DNA from: an uncultured Collinsella sp.
Lineage (GTDB): Bacteria > Actinomycetota > Coriobacteriia > Coriobacteriales > Coriobacteriaceae
Reading direction: 5' to 3'
Length of the DNA stretch: 27,676 nt
Assembly: GCA_938023905.1 (NCBI GenBank)
Contig: CALJCO010000029.1
Span: forward strand, 1 to 27,676
Of the stretch, positions 1 through 6,441 are shown piece after piece. The notes under the pieces were generated by a model. It searched no databases, was not told the DNA's origin, and saw only the letters and a list, made by a program, of their open reading frames with translations. Both the position numbers and the translations under genes were made by a program. Numbering within the stretch: position 1 is the stretch's first letter; the number at the start of each line of letters is the position of its first letter.

Positions 1-1302
1 TTCGATGCATCTGCGCTTTCGGGCGCGGCCAGCGGTGTGGACCTTTCTGGTATCGACTTGTCCGGGCTGGACCTTGACCTTTCGGGCGTTGGGAAGGGCA
101 TTGACTTCAGCGACATCATGGCCAAAGCGCCGGCCCCGGATTTCTCGGGCATCTTTGACGGTCTGGAACTCACGCCCGAGCAGATGCAGCAGGTAGGAAC
201 GCTTGCCAACCAGCTGTTTGAGGGCTTCCTTCAGTCTGATCAGTTTAAGGCACTGTCGCCCGAAGATCTTAAGGACGCGTCAAAGCTTGCTGCCGCATTC
301 TCGGCGTATCTTGAGCATGATGCCGCAGCTCGGCAAATCCTTGCCCAGCTCAAAGCGCTCGGCGGCGATGCCCTGGCCGAGCGCCTGCAACGGGCGATGA
401 CCGACTATGTGCAAAAGCAGCTGGCTCCGTATCTGCAGCAGGCTCTGGATCAGGTGATGCAGACAATTAGTGAGCAGATTGCGACAACGGTATCGGCCCA
501 GCTCAAGGCGGGCGCGGCGGGTCTCATGGGCCAGATGGCGACGCAGATGTCTTCGAGTTTTGCCAACCTGGCGAGCGCTATGCGTGTGGATGCGGGCGCC
601 TTTGCTCGTGCCATCCACTTCAACATGGACGCCGAGGACCTGAGTTCGCTCATGATGAGCTATGCCAAGGCGTCGAAGCTCACCTACGACAACAACCTGA
701 CCACACTGGGCTATGCGGACGAGGCCGACCCCATCTCGGTCAAGATTTTCCCGCGCGACTTTGAGGCCAAGGAGCGCGTGCTTGAACACATCGATGCGTA
801 CAACAAGCAGGTCAAAGCCGCCGGCCACGACGAACAGGCCATCTCGTACACCGACTACATGGGCATCATCATGGGCTCGGTGACCGACATCGTGAACACC
901 ATCAGCTTGGTGCTCATCGCATTCGTGAGCATCAGTCTGGTGGTGAGCTCCATCATGATCGGCATCATCACCTACATCAGCGTGCTGGAGCGCAAAAAGG
1001 AGATCGGTATCCTGCGCGCGATCGGCGCGTCGAAGCGCAACGTGGCCAACGTGTTCAATGCCGAAACCTTTATCGAGGGTCTCATTGCCGGCGTCTTTGC
1101 CGTTACCGTCGTGGTGCTCGTAAGCTTTCCTGTTAATGCTTGGGCGCTTGCTGCCAAGCAGGTCCCCAACCTGATGAGCCTGCCCGTGCAGGATGCGTTG
1201 ATACTCATTGCGATATCGGTGCTGCTGACGGTCGTCGCCGGCCTACTGCCGGCCCGCAGCGCATCTAAGAAAGACCCCGTAGAAGCCCTACGCTCCGAAT
1301 AA
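1..1302 (+). CDS. ABC transporter permease, FtsX-like C-terminal part (5' end outside window)
   Basis: The frame is open from the first base, so the GTG at 37 is unlikely to be the true start; 433 residues are visible. The N-terminal visible part has DLSG-type short repeats (DLSGIDLSGLDLDLSG), followed by about 200 residues of Gln/Ala-rich, probably helical sequence. The C-terminal 140 residues carry three hydrophobic segments (starting near TDIVNTISLVLIAFVSISLV) with the loop LERKKEIGILRAIGASKRNV, which is typical of FtsX/MacB-type permeases, and end in LPARSASKKDPVEALRSE, the usual tail of this family. Known family members work with an ABC ATPase in efflux, lipoprotein handling or cell-wall signalling; the substrate here is not shown. 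A partner ATPase would be expected upstream, outside the window. The TAA stop overlaps a palindromic repeat at 1301-1333. Confidence 0.9.
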   Translation, partial: FDASALSGAASGVDLSGIDLSGLDLDLSGVGKGIDFSDIMAKAPAPDFSGIFDGLELTPEQMQQVGTLANQLFEGFLQSDQFKALSPEDLKDASKLAAAFSAYLEHDAAARQILAQLKALGGDALAERLQRAMTDYVQKQLAPYLQQALDQVMQTISEQIATTVSAQLKAGAAGLMGQMATQMSSSFANLASAMRVDAGAFARAIHFNMDAEDLSSLMMSYAKASKLTYDNNLTTLGYADEADPISVKIFPRDFEAKERVLEHIDAYNKQVKAAGHDEQAISYTDYMGIIMGSVTDIVNTISLVLIAFVSISLVVSSIMIGIITYISVLERKKEIGILRAIGASKRNVANVFNAETFIEGLIAGVFAVTVVVLVSFPVNAWALAAKQVPNLMSLPVQDALILIAISVLLTVVAGLLPARSASKKDPVEALRSE

Positions 1303-1333
1303 TGTGACAAAGGGACAGCCCCTTTGTCACATT
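1301..1333. repeat. Palindromic element, family A copy 1
   Basis: There are perfect 14-base arms (AATGTGACAAAGGG at 1301-1314 and its complement at 1320-1333) around the centre ACAGC. The left arm supplies the last two bases of the TAA stop of the preceding permease gene. A second copy lies at 2686-2718 and differs only in one central base. It lies between a plus-strand and a minus-strand gene end, so the hairpin could help stop transcription, but no T-run follows it. Confidence 0.9.
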
Positions 1334-1345
1334 TCTCTCCTGCGC

Positions 1346-2479
1346 CTAGCTTGTTTTGCCCATCAGCGTGATGCGGATGGCTGGATGGGTATACTCGTCA
1401 AACTCGTCCTCGGGTTCCGTATCAAACGAGTAATACGCTTTGACGGGGCCGTCGCTCGTCCTGATAGAGATTCTCTCGTAGAGCGAGCCGTTCAAAAAAG
1501 CCTGCCTAAACTCTTCAGGGAGCTTCTGCGGTGCTAGGAGCTCGGGACTTGCGGTCTTGACGTCTATGGTTTGGACGACAGAGGAAAGCTCGTCAAGGTC
1601 GAGCTCGATACGGGCGAGATTGTCCTCGAGGTTCGCATCGGGGTCGACCTCTGCCGCGTAGCTCACTTCCGCGAGCGTTCCCTTGTTGTCAAAATCCAGG
1701 TACGTATAGGTCTTTTGGGCATCGGAGTCGCCGTCGTGCAGATAGCCTCGGACGTGATAGCCGTAATCTTGGTATCGCTCGTAGGGGTCATCGGCGGATA
1801 CGTACTCGCATGAGGGTTCCAGCGCCTTGCGGGCGATGGCGATCTGCTCGGCCGCGGCCGCGGCGTTCTCCTGCATCTCGATGTTTCCCTGCGCCAGCTG
1901 CGGGATATAGGCACCGCACACGATTACGAGGGGCAGTGCTACAAGCGCGATGATCCACTTTTTCGCACGGGGGATGGGCACGCCACAGGCCTCTGCCATG
2001 GCCCTTGCGTTAGCGAAGCTCTCGGTAAGCACGTCAGCTGCAGTGGCGACGGCGCCTACGGCAGCGGCGACTTCTGCCGCGCCGCCCAGGTTGCGCGCGG
2101 TCTCGTTGTCACTGTTCTTGAGTAGACGCGCGGCGGCCTGCGTGCCAACAACGCCCGCAATTTGTGCCGAGCGGTCTTTTTCGCTCTGCTCGACGGCAAG
2201 TCGGTGCTGCATTTCTCTCCACTGCTTGCCGCGCATGCCAAAGCGCGGCGCGAGCGCGCAGTAGCAGAAGATGACGAGCTCGACGGCGGTGAGCACCAAG
2301 GCGGTCATCATGCCCGTCTCTTGGAAGCCTTCGTGATGGAATACGATGTCGTCAATCATTTCGAAGGGAATGATCAAAAATGGCAGTACGAACGCCATGG
2401 CGAGCGCCGCTCCGGCAACCTTGGGGCAGATGCAGTATCGCTGGATGCGCTTACGTTCTTGTTCGGAGAGTGTTGCCAT
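1346..2479 (-). CDS. Uncharacterised membrane protein, three predicted helices with a long C-terminal domain
   Basis: I do not recognise this 377-residue protein. The start chosen is the ATG at 2479 (MATLSEQERK), which has AAGGACC just upstream; a start 12 codons earlier is open but lacks a good site. Hydrophobic segments lie at about residues 21-41, 56-76 and 174-194. The region from about 90 to 170 is Ala/Gln-rich and possibly helical. The last 180 residues are acidic and soluble-looking (DDPYERYQDYGYHVRGYLHD near 235). The gene stands alone between two copies of the same palindrome (1301-1333 and 2686-2718). A TATACT box (2536-2541, minus strand) could be its -10 element, without a clear -35. 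No function can be given. Confidence 0.75.
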   Translation of the reverse strand: MATLSEQERKRIQRYCICPKVAGAALAMAFVLPFLIIPFEMIDDIVFHHEGFQETGMMTALVLTAVELVIFCYCALAPRFGMRGKQWREMQHRLAVEQSEKDRSAQIAGVVGTQAAARLLKNSDNETARNLGGAAEVAAAVGAVATAADVLTESFANARAMAEACGVPIPRAKKWIIALVALPLVIVCGAYIPQLAQGNIEMQENAAAAAEQIAIARKALEPSCEYVSADDPYERYQDYGYHVRGYLHDGDSDAQKTYTYLDFDNKGTLAEVSYAAEVDPDANLEDNLARIELDLDELSSVVQTIDVKTASPELLAPQKLPEEFRQAFLNGSLYERISIRTSDGPVKAYYSFDTEPEDEFDEYTHPAIRITLMGKTS

Positions 2480-2601
2480 AGCTGGTCCTTGGTGTCGTGG
2501 CGGTCGTTGTGGCACGATGCCGTCATATGCAACTCAGTATAGAGAATCCCGCCATCGATGAGCGCATGGTCATACGGCAAAAGTGCCACGGCAGCCCTGG
2601 T

Positions 2602-2649
2602 TTAGAGCGGCTGCTCCTGTGCCCACGCGATGATGCCGCCCGATACGTA
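2602..2649 (-). pseudogene. Glutaredoxin 3'-end remnant
   Basis: Read on the minus strand, this stretch gives YVSGGIIAWAQEQPL followed by TAA. It aligns without gaps to the end of the intact glutaredoxin at 4397-4642 (YESSDIIAWVQKNLL), and the DNA is also clearly similar (CCCACGCGATGATG is shared). The same frame upstream reads GCLFWHT, reminiscent of PCLFIDG in the intact gene, but no complete gene, CPYC motif or start is present. It is best read as what is left of a second glutaredoxin gene after a deletion. The sequence just beyond (TGCCAAAATAAAC) also occurs in complement at the right end of the window. Confidence 0.65.
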
Positions 2650-2685
2650 TGTGTGCCAAAATAAACAGCCGAATGATGATTTGCA

Positions 2686-2718
2686 AATGTGACAAAGGGA
2701 CAGTCCCTTTGTCACATT
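2686..2718. repeat. Palindromic element, family A copy 2
   Basis: The arms are AATGTGACAAAGGG (2686-2699) and its perfect complement (2705-2718), with ACAGT in the centre. It is identical to the copy at 1301-1333 except for one central base. It ends 13 bases before the ATG of the dihydrouridine synthase gene, so its hairpin would sit in that messenger's leader if transcription starts upstream. Confidence 0.9.
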
Positions 2719-2731
2719 GATGTGAGAATGG

Positions 2732-3691
2732 ATGTCGATGTATTTATCGCTGGCCCCTATGGAGGGGATTACCGGGCATGTGTTCCGTCGCGTGCACGCG
2801 GAGTGTTTTGGCGCACTCGATTGTTATTACACGCCGTTTTTGCCGCCGCCACGGGTAGGCAACCGCTTTGGCGGCAAAGCGTTTAAAGAGGTCGATCCCG
2901 CCAATAACCAGGGGCTTAACGTAGTGCCTCAGCTGATGTCCAAGAATGCGGATGAGTTTGTGTGGGCGGCGCAGGTGCTCGCCGACATGGGTTATCACGA
3001 GGTCAATCTCAACCTTGGCTGCCCCTCGGGCACGGTTGTCGCCAAGGGGAAGGGCTCGGGCTTTCTGCGCAATCTGGATGAGCTCGAGGTGTTCTTGAGC
3101 GACGTGTGCGAACGCTCGCCGTTGCCGGTGTCGGTCAAGACCAGGCTGGGATTGGAGAACGACGACGAATACGAGCGCGTGCTCGATCTGTATTGCCGCA
3201 TGCCGCTGGCAGAGCTGATTGTGCACCCGCGCGTGCAAAAGGACCGCTATACGGGCTCGCCGCGCAAAGAGTTTTACGGTGAGACGCTGAAGCGGGCGCC
3301 GTTTCCGGTGGCCTATAACGGCGACATCTTTGATCTTGAGGACATGGATGCGCTGGTGGAGGCCTATCCCGGAACGCGTCACGTCATGTTGGGGCGCGGC
3401 TTGCTTGCGAACCCCGCGCTGGCTCGCATGGTTAAGGGCGGTCCTACTGCCACGGCAACTGAACTGCAGCGCTTCCACGACACGCTGTTTGCGGCCTATG
3501 CAGAAGAGATCGGCGGTAACGCGGTCTTTCGCATGAAGGAGTGGTGGTTCTACGCCAAGTGCGCCTTCGCCGATCCCGCGACCGTTCACAAACTCGTACG
3601 CAAGACCAAAAAGGTCGATGAATACCGTGCCGCTGTCGACCGTGTCTTTCGCGAGCAGCAGCTTGCGCCCATCGCCCGCTTTTGTGGCTAA
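2732..3691 (+). CDS. tRNA-dihydrouridine synthase (Dus family)
   Basis: This 319-residue protein should reduce a specific uridine in tRNA to dihydrouridine, using FMN and NADPH in the cytoplasm. The FMN-binding TIM barrel begins LAPMEGITGHVFRR (residues 7-20). The active-site motif NLGCPSG has the expected catalytic Cys at 97. KTRLG (136-140), the His of IVHPRV (165) and VMLGRGLLANP (218-228) match known Dus flavin and active-site motifs. Length fits the family. Start: ATG at 2732 or possibly 2738; neither has a convincing Shine-Dalgarno sequence, and a perfect palindrome lies immediately upstream. Which Dus subgroup it belongs to, and so which position it modifies, cannot be settled by eye. 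Confidence 0.95.
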   Translation: MSMYLSLAPMEGITGHVFRRVHAECFGALDCYYTPFLPPPRVGNRFGGKAFKEVDPANNQGLNVVPQLMSKNADEFVWAAQVLADMGYHEVNLNLGCPSGTVVAKGKGSGFLRNLDELEVFLSDVCERSPLPVSVKTRLGLENDDEYERVLDLYCRMPLAELIVHPRVQKDRYTGSPRKEFYGETLKRAPFPVAYNGDIFDLEDMDALVEAYPGTRHVMLGRGLLANPALARMVKGGPTATATELQRFHDTLFAAYAEEIGGNAVFRMKEWWFYAKCAFADPATVHKLVRKTKKVDEYRAAVDRVFREQQLAPIARFCG

Positions 3692-3693
3692 AT

Positions 3694-3722
3694 GATCCCT
3701 TGGGGACGGAGAAGAACGGATC
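3694..3722. repeat. GGGGAC-core intergenic element
   Basis: The stretch GATCC ... GGATC encloses TTGGGGACGGAGAAGAAC directly after the Dus stop codon. The TTGGGGACG core recurs in the element at 14411-14464. The terminal arms are only five bases, so the boundaries are tentative. Confidence 0.45.
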
Positions 3723-3748
3723 GCCTGTGCCGGACCCATGCAAAAAAC

Positions 3749-3803
3749 TGTACGCCAGCATCCAAGGATGTCGAAAAATATCGTTTTTGGATGCTGGCGT
3801 ACA
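3749..3803. repeat. Palindromic element, family B copy 1
   Basis: There are perfect 17-base arms (TGTACGCCAGCATCCAA at 3749-3765 and its complement at 3787-3803) around a 21-base loop containing GTCGAAAAATATCG. The copy at 4298-4352 has the same orientation, the same loop core and the same 3' flank (ACATGTTTGG). Together they bracket the small minus-strand RHH module. Confidence 0.9.
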
Positions 3804-3822
3804 TGTTTGGTTCGGCAGGGGA

Positions 3823-4089
3823 CTAGGCAATCATTGCATCGAGTGTAATGAGTTCCCTGAGTCGCTCCGTGCGCGTTTGCCCATGGCGCTTTGCCTTTGC
3901 GTCAAATGCTTCAAGAACCGATTCGCCCACACGTGCCGATAAAACAACGCTTGGTTCATCGGAAATCGGCGGCCTTCCCAACTTGACGGTGTGGCCCTTC
4001 GGCCACTCATCTTTTTCGTATGCCGCTGCGGCTTTTTCTAGCTCACCGGGAGCAAACCCCATCATCTTTTCGAGCTGTTTAGCGTCCAT
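3823..4089 (-). CDS. Ribbon-helix-helix protein, probable antitoxin-type autoregulator
   Basis: This is an 88-residue protein starting at the ATG at 4089, with AGGAGG eight bases upstream overlapping the stop of the preceding small ORF. A longer open frame to 4263 lacks such a site. Residues 1-35 are acidic/helical (MDAKQLEKMMGFAPGELEKA). A basic LGRPPISDEP link (38-47) is followed by VVLSARVGESVLEAFDAKAK and QTRTERLREL, which fits the strand-helix-helix pattern of CopG/RHH DNA-binding proteins. RHH proteins of this size commonly act as antitoxins that repress their own operon, and a strong palindromic operator-promoter lies upstream at 4219-4251. No recognised toxin gene is next to it, only a 35-codon ORF. 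The antitoxin role is an inference. Confidence 0.75.
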   Translation of the reverse strand: MDAKQLEKMMGFAPGELEKAAAAYEKDEWPKGHTVKLGRPPISDEPSVVLSARVGESVLEAFDAKAKRHGQTRTERLRELITLDAMIA

Positions 4090-4097
4090 AGCGCCTC

Positions 4098-4205
4098 CTA
4101 TCGATCGATTCCGATTTCCCTGAGCACCTTGCGCGTAGGAGGGACAAGGGCGTGGTAAATGATGTAACCATCCCGATCGGGGCAACATCGAGCGATGAGC
4201 TCCAT
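4098..4205 (-). CDS. Small 35-residue ORF upstream of the RHH gene, function unknown
   Basis: The ORF runs from ATG at 4205 to TAG at 4098, eight bases before the RHH start. Its product has the features ELIARCCPDRDGYIIYHAL and PPTRKVLREIGIDR. Its stop codon overlaps the Shine-Dalgarno sequence of the RHH gene, suggesting coupled translation. The promoter and operator at 4219-4251 would put its ATG about ten bases into the transcript. A weak AGAG lies upstream of the start. It could be a very small partner or toxin, the C-terminal stub of a decayed toxin, or a leader peptide; I do not recognise the family. Confidence 0.5.
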   Translation of the reverse strand: MELIARCCPDRDGYIIYHALVPPTRKVLREIGIDR

Positions 4206-4218
4206 GAGGCGGCTTCTC

Positions 4219-4251
4219 TTTTTGTATACAATTTTGTAGACAAAAATACAA
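4219..4251 (-). promoter_or_regulatory. Promoter embedded in a 28-base palindromic operator
   Basis: On the minus strand, TTGTAT (4246-4251) and TATACA (4223-4228) are separated by 17 bases, a good -35/-10 pair. A palindrome with 13-base arms (plus strand TTTTTGTATACAA, two-base centre, TTGTAGACAAAAA; one mismatch; 4219-4246) covers the spacer and the -10 box. This is where an autorepressing RHH protein would be expected to bind. The stretch is AT-rich relative to its surroundings. Confidence 0.7.
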
Positions 4252-4254
4252 GTA

Positions 4255-4284
4255 ACTAGTCATTTAAGAACGTCCCCAACGACT
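4255..4284. repeat. Half copy of the family C element
   Basis: Thirty bases here match 14435-14464 (loop part plus right arm of the perfect palindrome) at 29 positions, including TTTAAGAACGTCCCCAA. The left arm is absent, so this is a solo half-element. It abuts the operator-promoter of the RHH module. Confidence 0.8.
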
Positions 4285-4297
4285 GCCCACAAATAGC

Positions 4298-4352
4298 TGT
4301 ACGTCAGCATCCAAAGATGTCGAAAAATATCGACTTTGGATGCTGGCGTACA
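4298..4352. repeat. Palindromic element, family B copy 2
   Basis: The 19-base arms (TGTACGTCAGCATCCAAAG at 4298-4316; complement at 4334-4352) have a single T/G difference that would still pair as U-G in RNA. The loop has GTCGAAAAATATCG as in the copy at 3749-3803, and the same 3' flank (ACATGTTTGG). It is a direct repeat of that copy on the other side of the RHH module. Confidence 0.9.
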
Positions 4353-4396
4353 TGTTTGGGTCGTATGGATTAGGGCGGGCCGACCGCAATAACACG

Positions 4397-4642
4397 CTAG
4401 AGCAGGTTCTTCTGTACCCACGCGATGATGTCGCTCGACTCGTAGAGCGGCTTGCCATCGATGAACAAGCAGGGAACCTGGCGTTTTCCTCCGACGGCGA
4501 TGAGCGTCTGCTCGGCATCGGGGTCGGTCGAGATATTGCGCTCGGGGATGGCCACGCCGTTATCGGCAAGGAATCGCTTGACTTTTATGCAATACGGGCA
4601 GCCGGTCATAACGTACAGTTCGAGCTCGTGATCAGTAGCCAT
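4397..4642 (-). CDS. Glutaredoxin-family thiol-disulfide oxidoreductase
   Basis: This is an 81-residue single-domain thioredoxin-fold protein. The start chosen is the ATG at 4642 (MATDHELELY), with GGAGACC just upstream; the open frame extends 13 codons further without a site. The redox motif CPYC is at residues 15-18, and QVPCLFIDGKPLY (55-67) carries the cis-proline typical of glutaredoxins. Such proteins reduce disulfides or mixed disulfides in the cytoplasm; whether the electron donor here is glutathione or another low-molecular-weight thiol is not shown. It lies 51 bases downstream of the XRE/TipAS regulator on the same strand and may be co-transcribed. A fragment of a second copy remains at 2602-2649. 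Confidence 0.93.
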   Translation of the reverse strand: MATDHELELYVMTGCPYCIKVKRFLADNGVAIPERNISTDPDAEQTLIAVGGKRQVPCLFIDGKPLYESSDIIAWVQKNLL

Positions 4643-4693
4643 GGGTCTCCAATCGGTTGAGGTTTCGATTGAAATACCCAAAGCCGCCGCGGT

Positions 4694-5521
4694 CTATGCG
4701 CGCGTCAACGACGACTCGATGGCCTGGATCAGAAACGCCGTGGCTCCGGTGCCGCAGGGCTTGTCGTAGTAGTCAACAAAGCGCTGATCGGCAAGATAGC
4801 CGTGGGCGAGGCCCAGGTATGCTTCGTCTTGGGGCTCGTGTCCCCAGTTAAGGCCAATCCATCGGCGGTGCATTGCGACAAGCTTGCGGGCTTCGTTACT
4901 CTTTGGATCGCCGTCGCCCATGGCAATCGAGAGCTGGCCCAGAATAGCGCGTTCAAGTTCCTTCATGTCGTTCCATGTCTCGGGATCCATATCCAGCAGT
5001 GCTTCGTTTGCGGCGTCGATCGCCTCGTCGCCATAGCGCGCTCGCGCCTCGGCACCGTAGCGCTCCTCGTTTTCTTGCACGGAGCGCCAACGCTCCAGTT
5101 GCGGCAGCACGGCACCCATGAGCGAGACGGCTTCGTCGAGCGACATACCGGTGCTTTGTGCCAGCCGCGGGGCACAATCCTCGATCATTGCTTCCATGGT
5201 GGTGTCGTAGGTGTACTTGCCGTGGTCGTAGCACCACTTGCAGTAATGGTCGGTCGTGGCGCCCGTGGCGTCGGTGCCGCAGTCGTCGGGCGTGAGCACC
5301 ATGCCGCAGCTCTGGCAATAGCGCTCGGGCATTTCGAGCAGGTGCGACAGCGGCTCTCCGGTTACGGCGGCAATGAGCTTCATCATATCGATGCCCGGGG
5401 TGACTTCGCCGCGCTCCCAGCGGCTGACGGCTTGGCGCGTGACATAGAGCTTGGCGGCAAGCTGCTCTTGGGTAAGGTTGTTGTCGCGGCGGACGGCGAT
5501 GAGCTTTTCTGCAAAGGCCAT
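4694..5521 (-). CDS. XRE-type regulator with zinc ribbon and TipAS-like ligand domain
   Basis: The protein has 275 residues, with ATG at 5521 and AAAGGAG upstream. Residues 5-60 are an XRE/HTH_3 domain (LTQEQLAAKLYVTRQAVSRW). Residues 67-101 are a Cys-rich zinc ribbon (YCQSCGMVL at 68-76, with Cys 94 and 97 in YCKWCYDHGKY), a module usually found alone as a putative zinc-ribbon domain. From about 150 to 270 the sequence resembles the TipAS antibiotic-recognition domain: RYGDEAIDAANEALLDM, MHRRWIGLNW, AYLGLAHGYLADQRFVDYYD. TipAS normally follows a MerR-type domain, binds thiopeptide-like drugs and switches on resistance genes; here it is joined to a different DNA-binding domain. It is transcribed toward the glutaredoxin gene and divergent from trmO. 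The ligand is unknown. Confidence 0.85.
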   Translation of the reverse strand: MAFAEKLIAVRRDNNLTQEQLAAKLYVTRQAVSRWERGEVTPGIDMMKLIAAVTGEPLSHLLEMPERYCQSCGMVLTPDDCGTDATGATTDHYCKWCYDHGKYTYDTTMEAMIEDCAPRLAQSTGMSLDEAVSLMGAVLPQLERWRSVQENEERYGAEARARYGDEAIDAANEALLDMDPETWNDMKELERAILGQLSIAMGDGDPKSNEARKLVAMHRRWIGLNWGHEPQDEAYLGLAHGYLADQRFVDYYDKPCGTGATAFLIQAIESSLTRA

Positions 5522-5648
5522 AATGGCTCCTTTCTGCTGCTTGTTGGCTTAAGCATACGCGGCAGCCGATGTCCTTCCAAGCAACCGTTGGTTGCATGCA
5601 GATGACGATGAGAGAGAATCGCAGCCTGCGCCCCGCGCGCCTGTGCCG

Positions 5649-5654
5649 TACAAT
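5649..5654 (+). promoter_or_regulatory. Probable -10 box of trmO, placing the transcript start at the start codon
   Basis: TACAAT lies seven bases before the ATG at 5662, with no Shine-Dalgarno sequence between. The -35 region is weak. This spacing would give a leaderless transcript. Confidence 0.45.
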
Positions 5655-5661
5655 GACCGGC

Positions 5662-6399
5662 ATGGAACCTATTGCATACATACATACCGACCTGCCGCAG
5701 AAGTTCGGCATTCCGCGCAACAGTTTTTTGGCGCCCCATCTGCAGGGACGCATCGTTTTTGAGCCGGAATTTGCCTCCAATGTAGCGGTTGAGGGCCTGG
5801 ACTCCTTCTCTCACCTATGGCTGCTCTGGCGCTTCGAAAACGGCACGCCCGGCGGCACGGCTAAGGACATAGCTACCGATGCCAAGACACAGGACAGGTC
5901 CGGCACCAATGCCAAGTGGTCGAAGACCGTGCGCCCGCCGCGCCTGGGTGGAGCCGAGCGCGTGGGCGTGTTTGCCACGCGCAGCCCGTTTCGACCTAAT
6001 CCCATTGGGCTTACCTGCGTCAAACTCGATCATGTCGGGCTTACCGACGATGGCCCCATCATCCATGTGCTAGGGGCCGATCTGCGTGACGGCACGCCCA
6101 TCTACGACATTAAGCCCTACATTCCGTTTGCGGACTGCCACTCGGATGCGACCGGCGGCTGGATTGAGGATGCGCCGTGGCAAGAGCTCGACGTTGACTT
6201 CCCGCAAGCGCTGCAGGAGATGGTCCCGCCCACGAAGCTCCCCGGGTTGGTCGAGGTCCTTCGCCAAGATCCGCGCCGCGCGGGTAGCAAGCACGAGCCA
6301 AACCGCATTTACCACTTGGCTTACGCTGGGCTCGACATATCCTTTACGGTTGACGGATCCAAGTTGACGGTAACCGCCGTCAACGACGCGCGGGACTAG
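5662..6399 (+). CDS. trmO: tRNA (N6-threonylcarbamoyladenosine37-N6)-methyltransferase TrmO
   Basis: This 245-residue protein of the TrmO/TsaA (YaeB) family should methylate t6A37 of certain tRNAs using S-adenosylmethionine. The family pattern is clear: MEPIAYIHTDLPQKFGIPRN at the N-terminus, GRIVFEPEF, a FSHLWLLWRF strand, RVGVFATRSPFRPNPIG (the most conserved block), and LRDGTPIYDIKPYIPFAD. A C-terminal small domain follows, as in the bacterial enzymes. ATG at 5662 matches the usual N-terminus of the family; ATG at 5653 is the alternative but overlaps a TACAAT box. The open frame reaches back to 5569, overlapping the upstream region of the divergent regulator gene, and that extension does not look like TrmO. 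Confidence 0.93.
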   Translation: MEPIAYIHTDLPQKFGIPRNSFLAPHLQGRIVFEPEFASNVAVEGLDSFSHLWLLWRFENGTPGGTAKDIATDAKTQDRSGTNAKWSKTVRPPRLGGAERVGVFATRSPFRPNPIGLTCVKLDHVGLTDDGPIIHVLGADLRDGTPIYDIKPYIPFADCHSDATGGWIEDAPWQELDVDFPQALQEMVPPTKLPGLVEVLRQDPRRAGSKHEPNRIYHLAYAGLDISFTVDGSKLTVTAVNDARD

Positions 6400-6441
6400 C
6401 CAGCCATTCGATGGCGCTCGCCAAATTCAACGCCAAACCCC

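Noticed and set aside
1303..1333. Ordinary intrinsic terminator of the FtsX permease gene
   Set aside because: The hairpin lacks a T-run and a nearly identical copy occurs before the Dus gene, so it is better described as a repeat element, although it may also weaken read-through.
2744..3739. A 331-codon minus-strand open frame opposite the Dus gene
   Set aside because: The plus strand is a complete Dus enzyme. The antisense protein is His/Arg-rich without domains.
3749..4352. CRISPR array or insertion-sequence terminal repeats
   Set aside because: There are only two copies, about 500 bases apart, with no regular spacing, no cas genes and no transposase between them.
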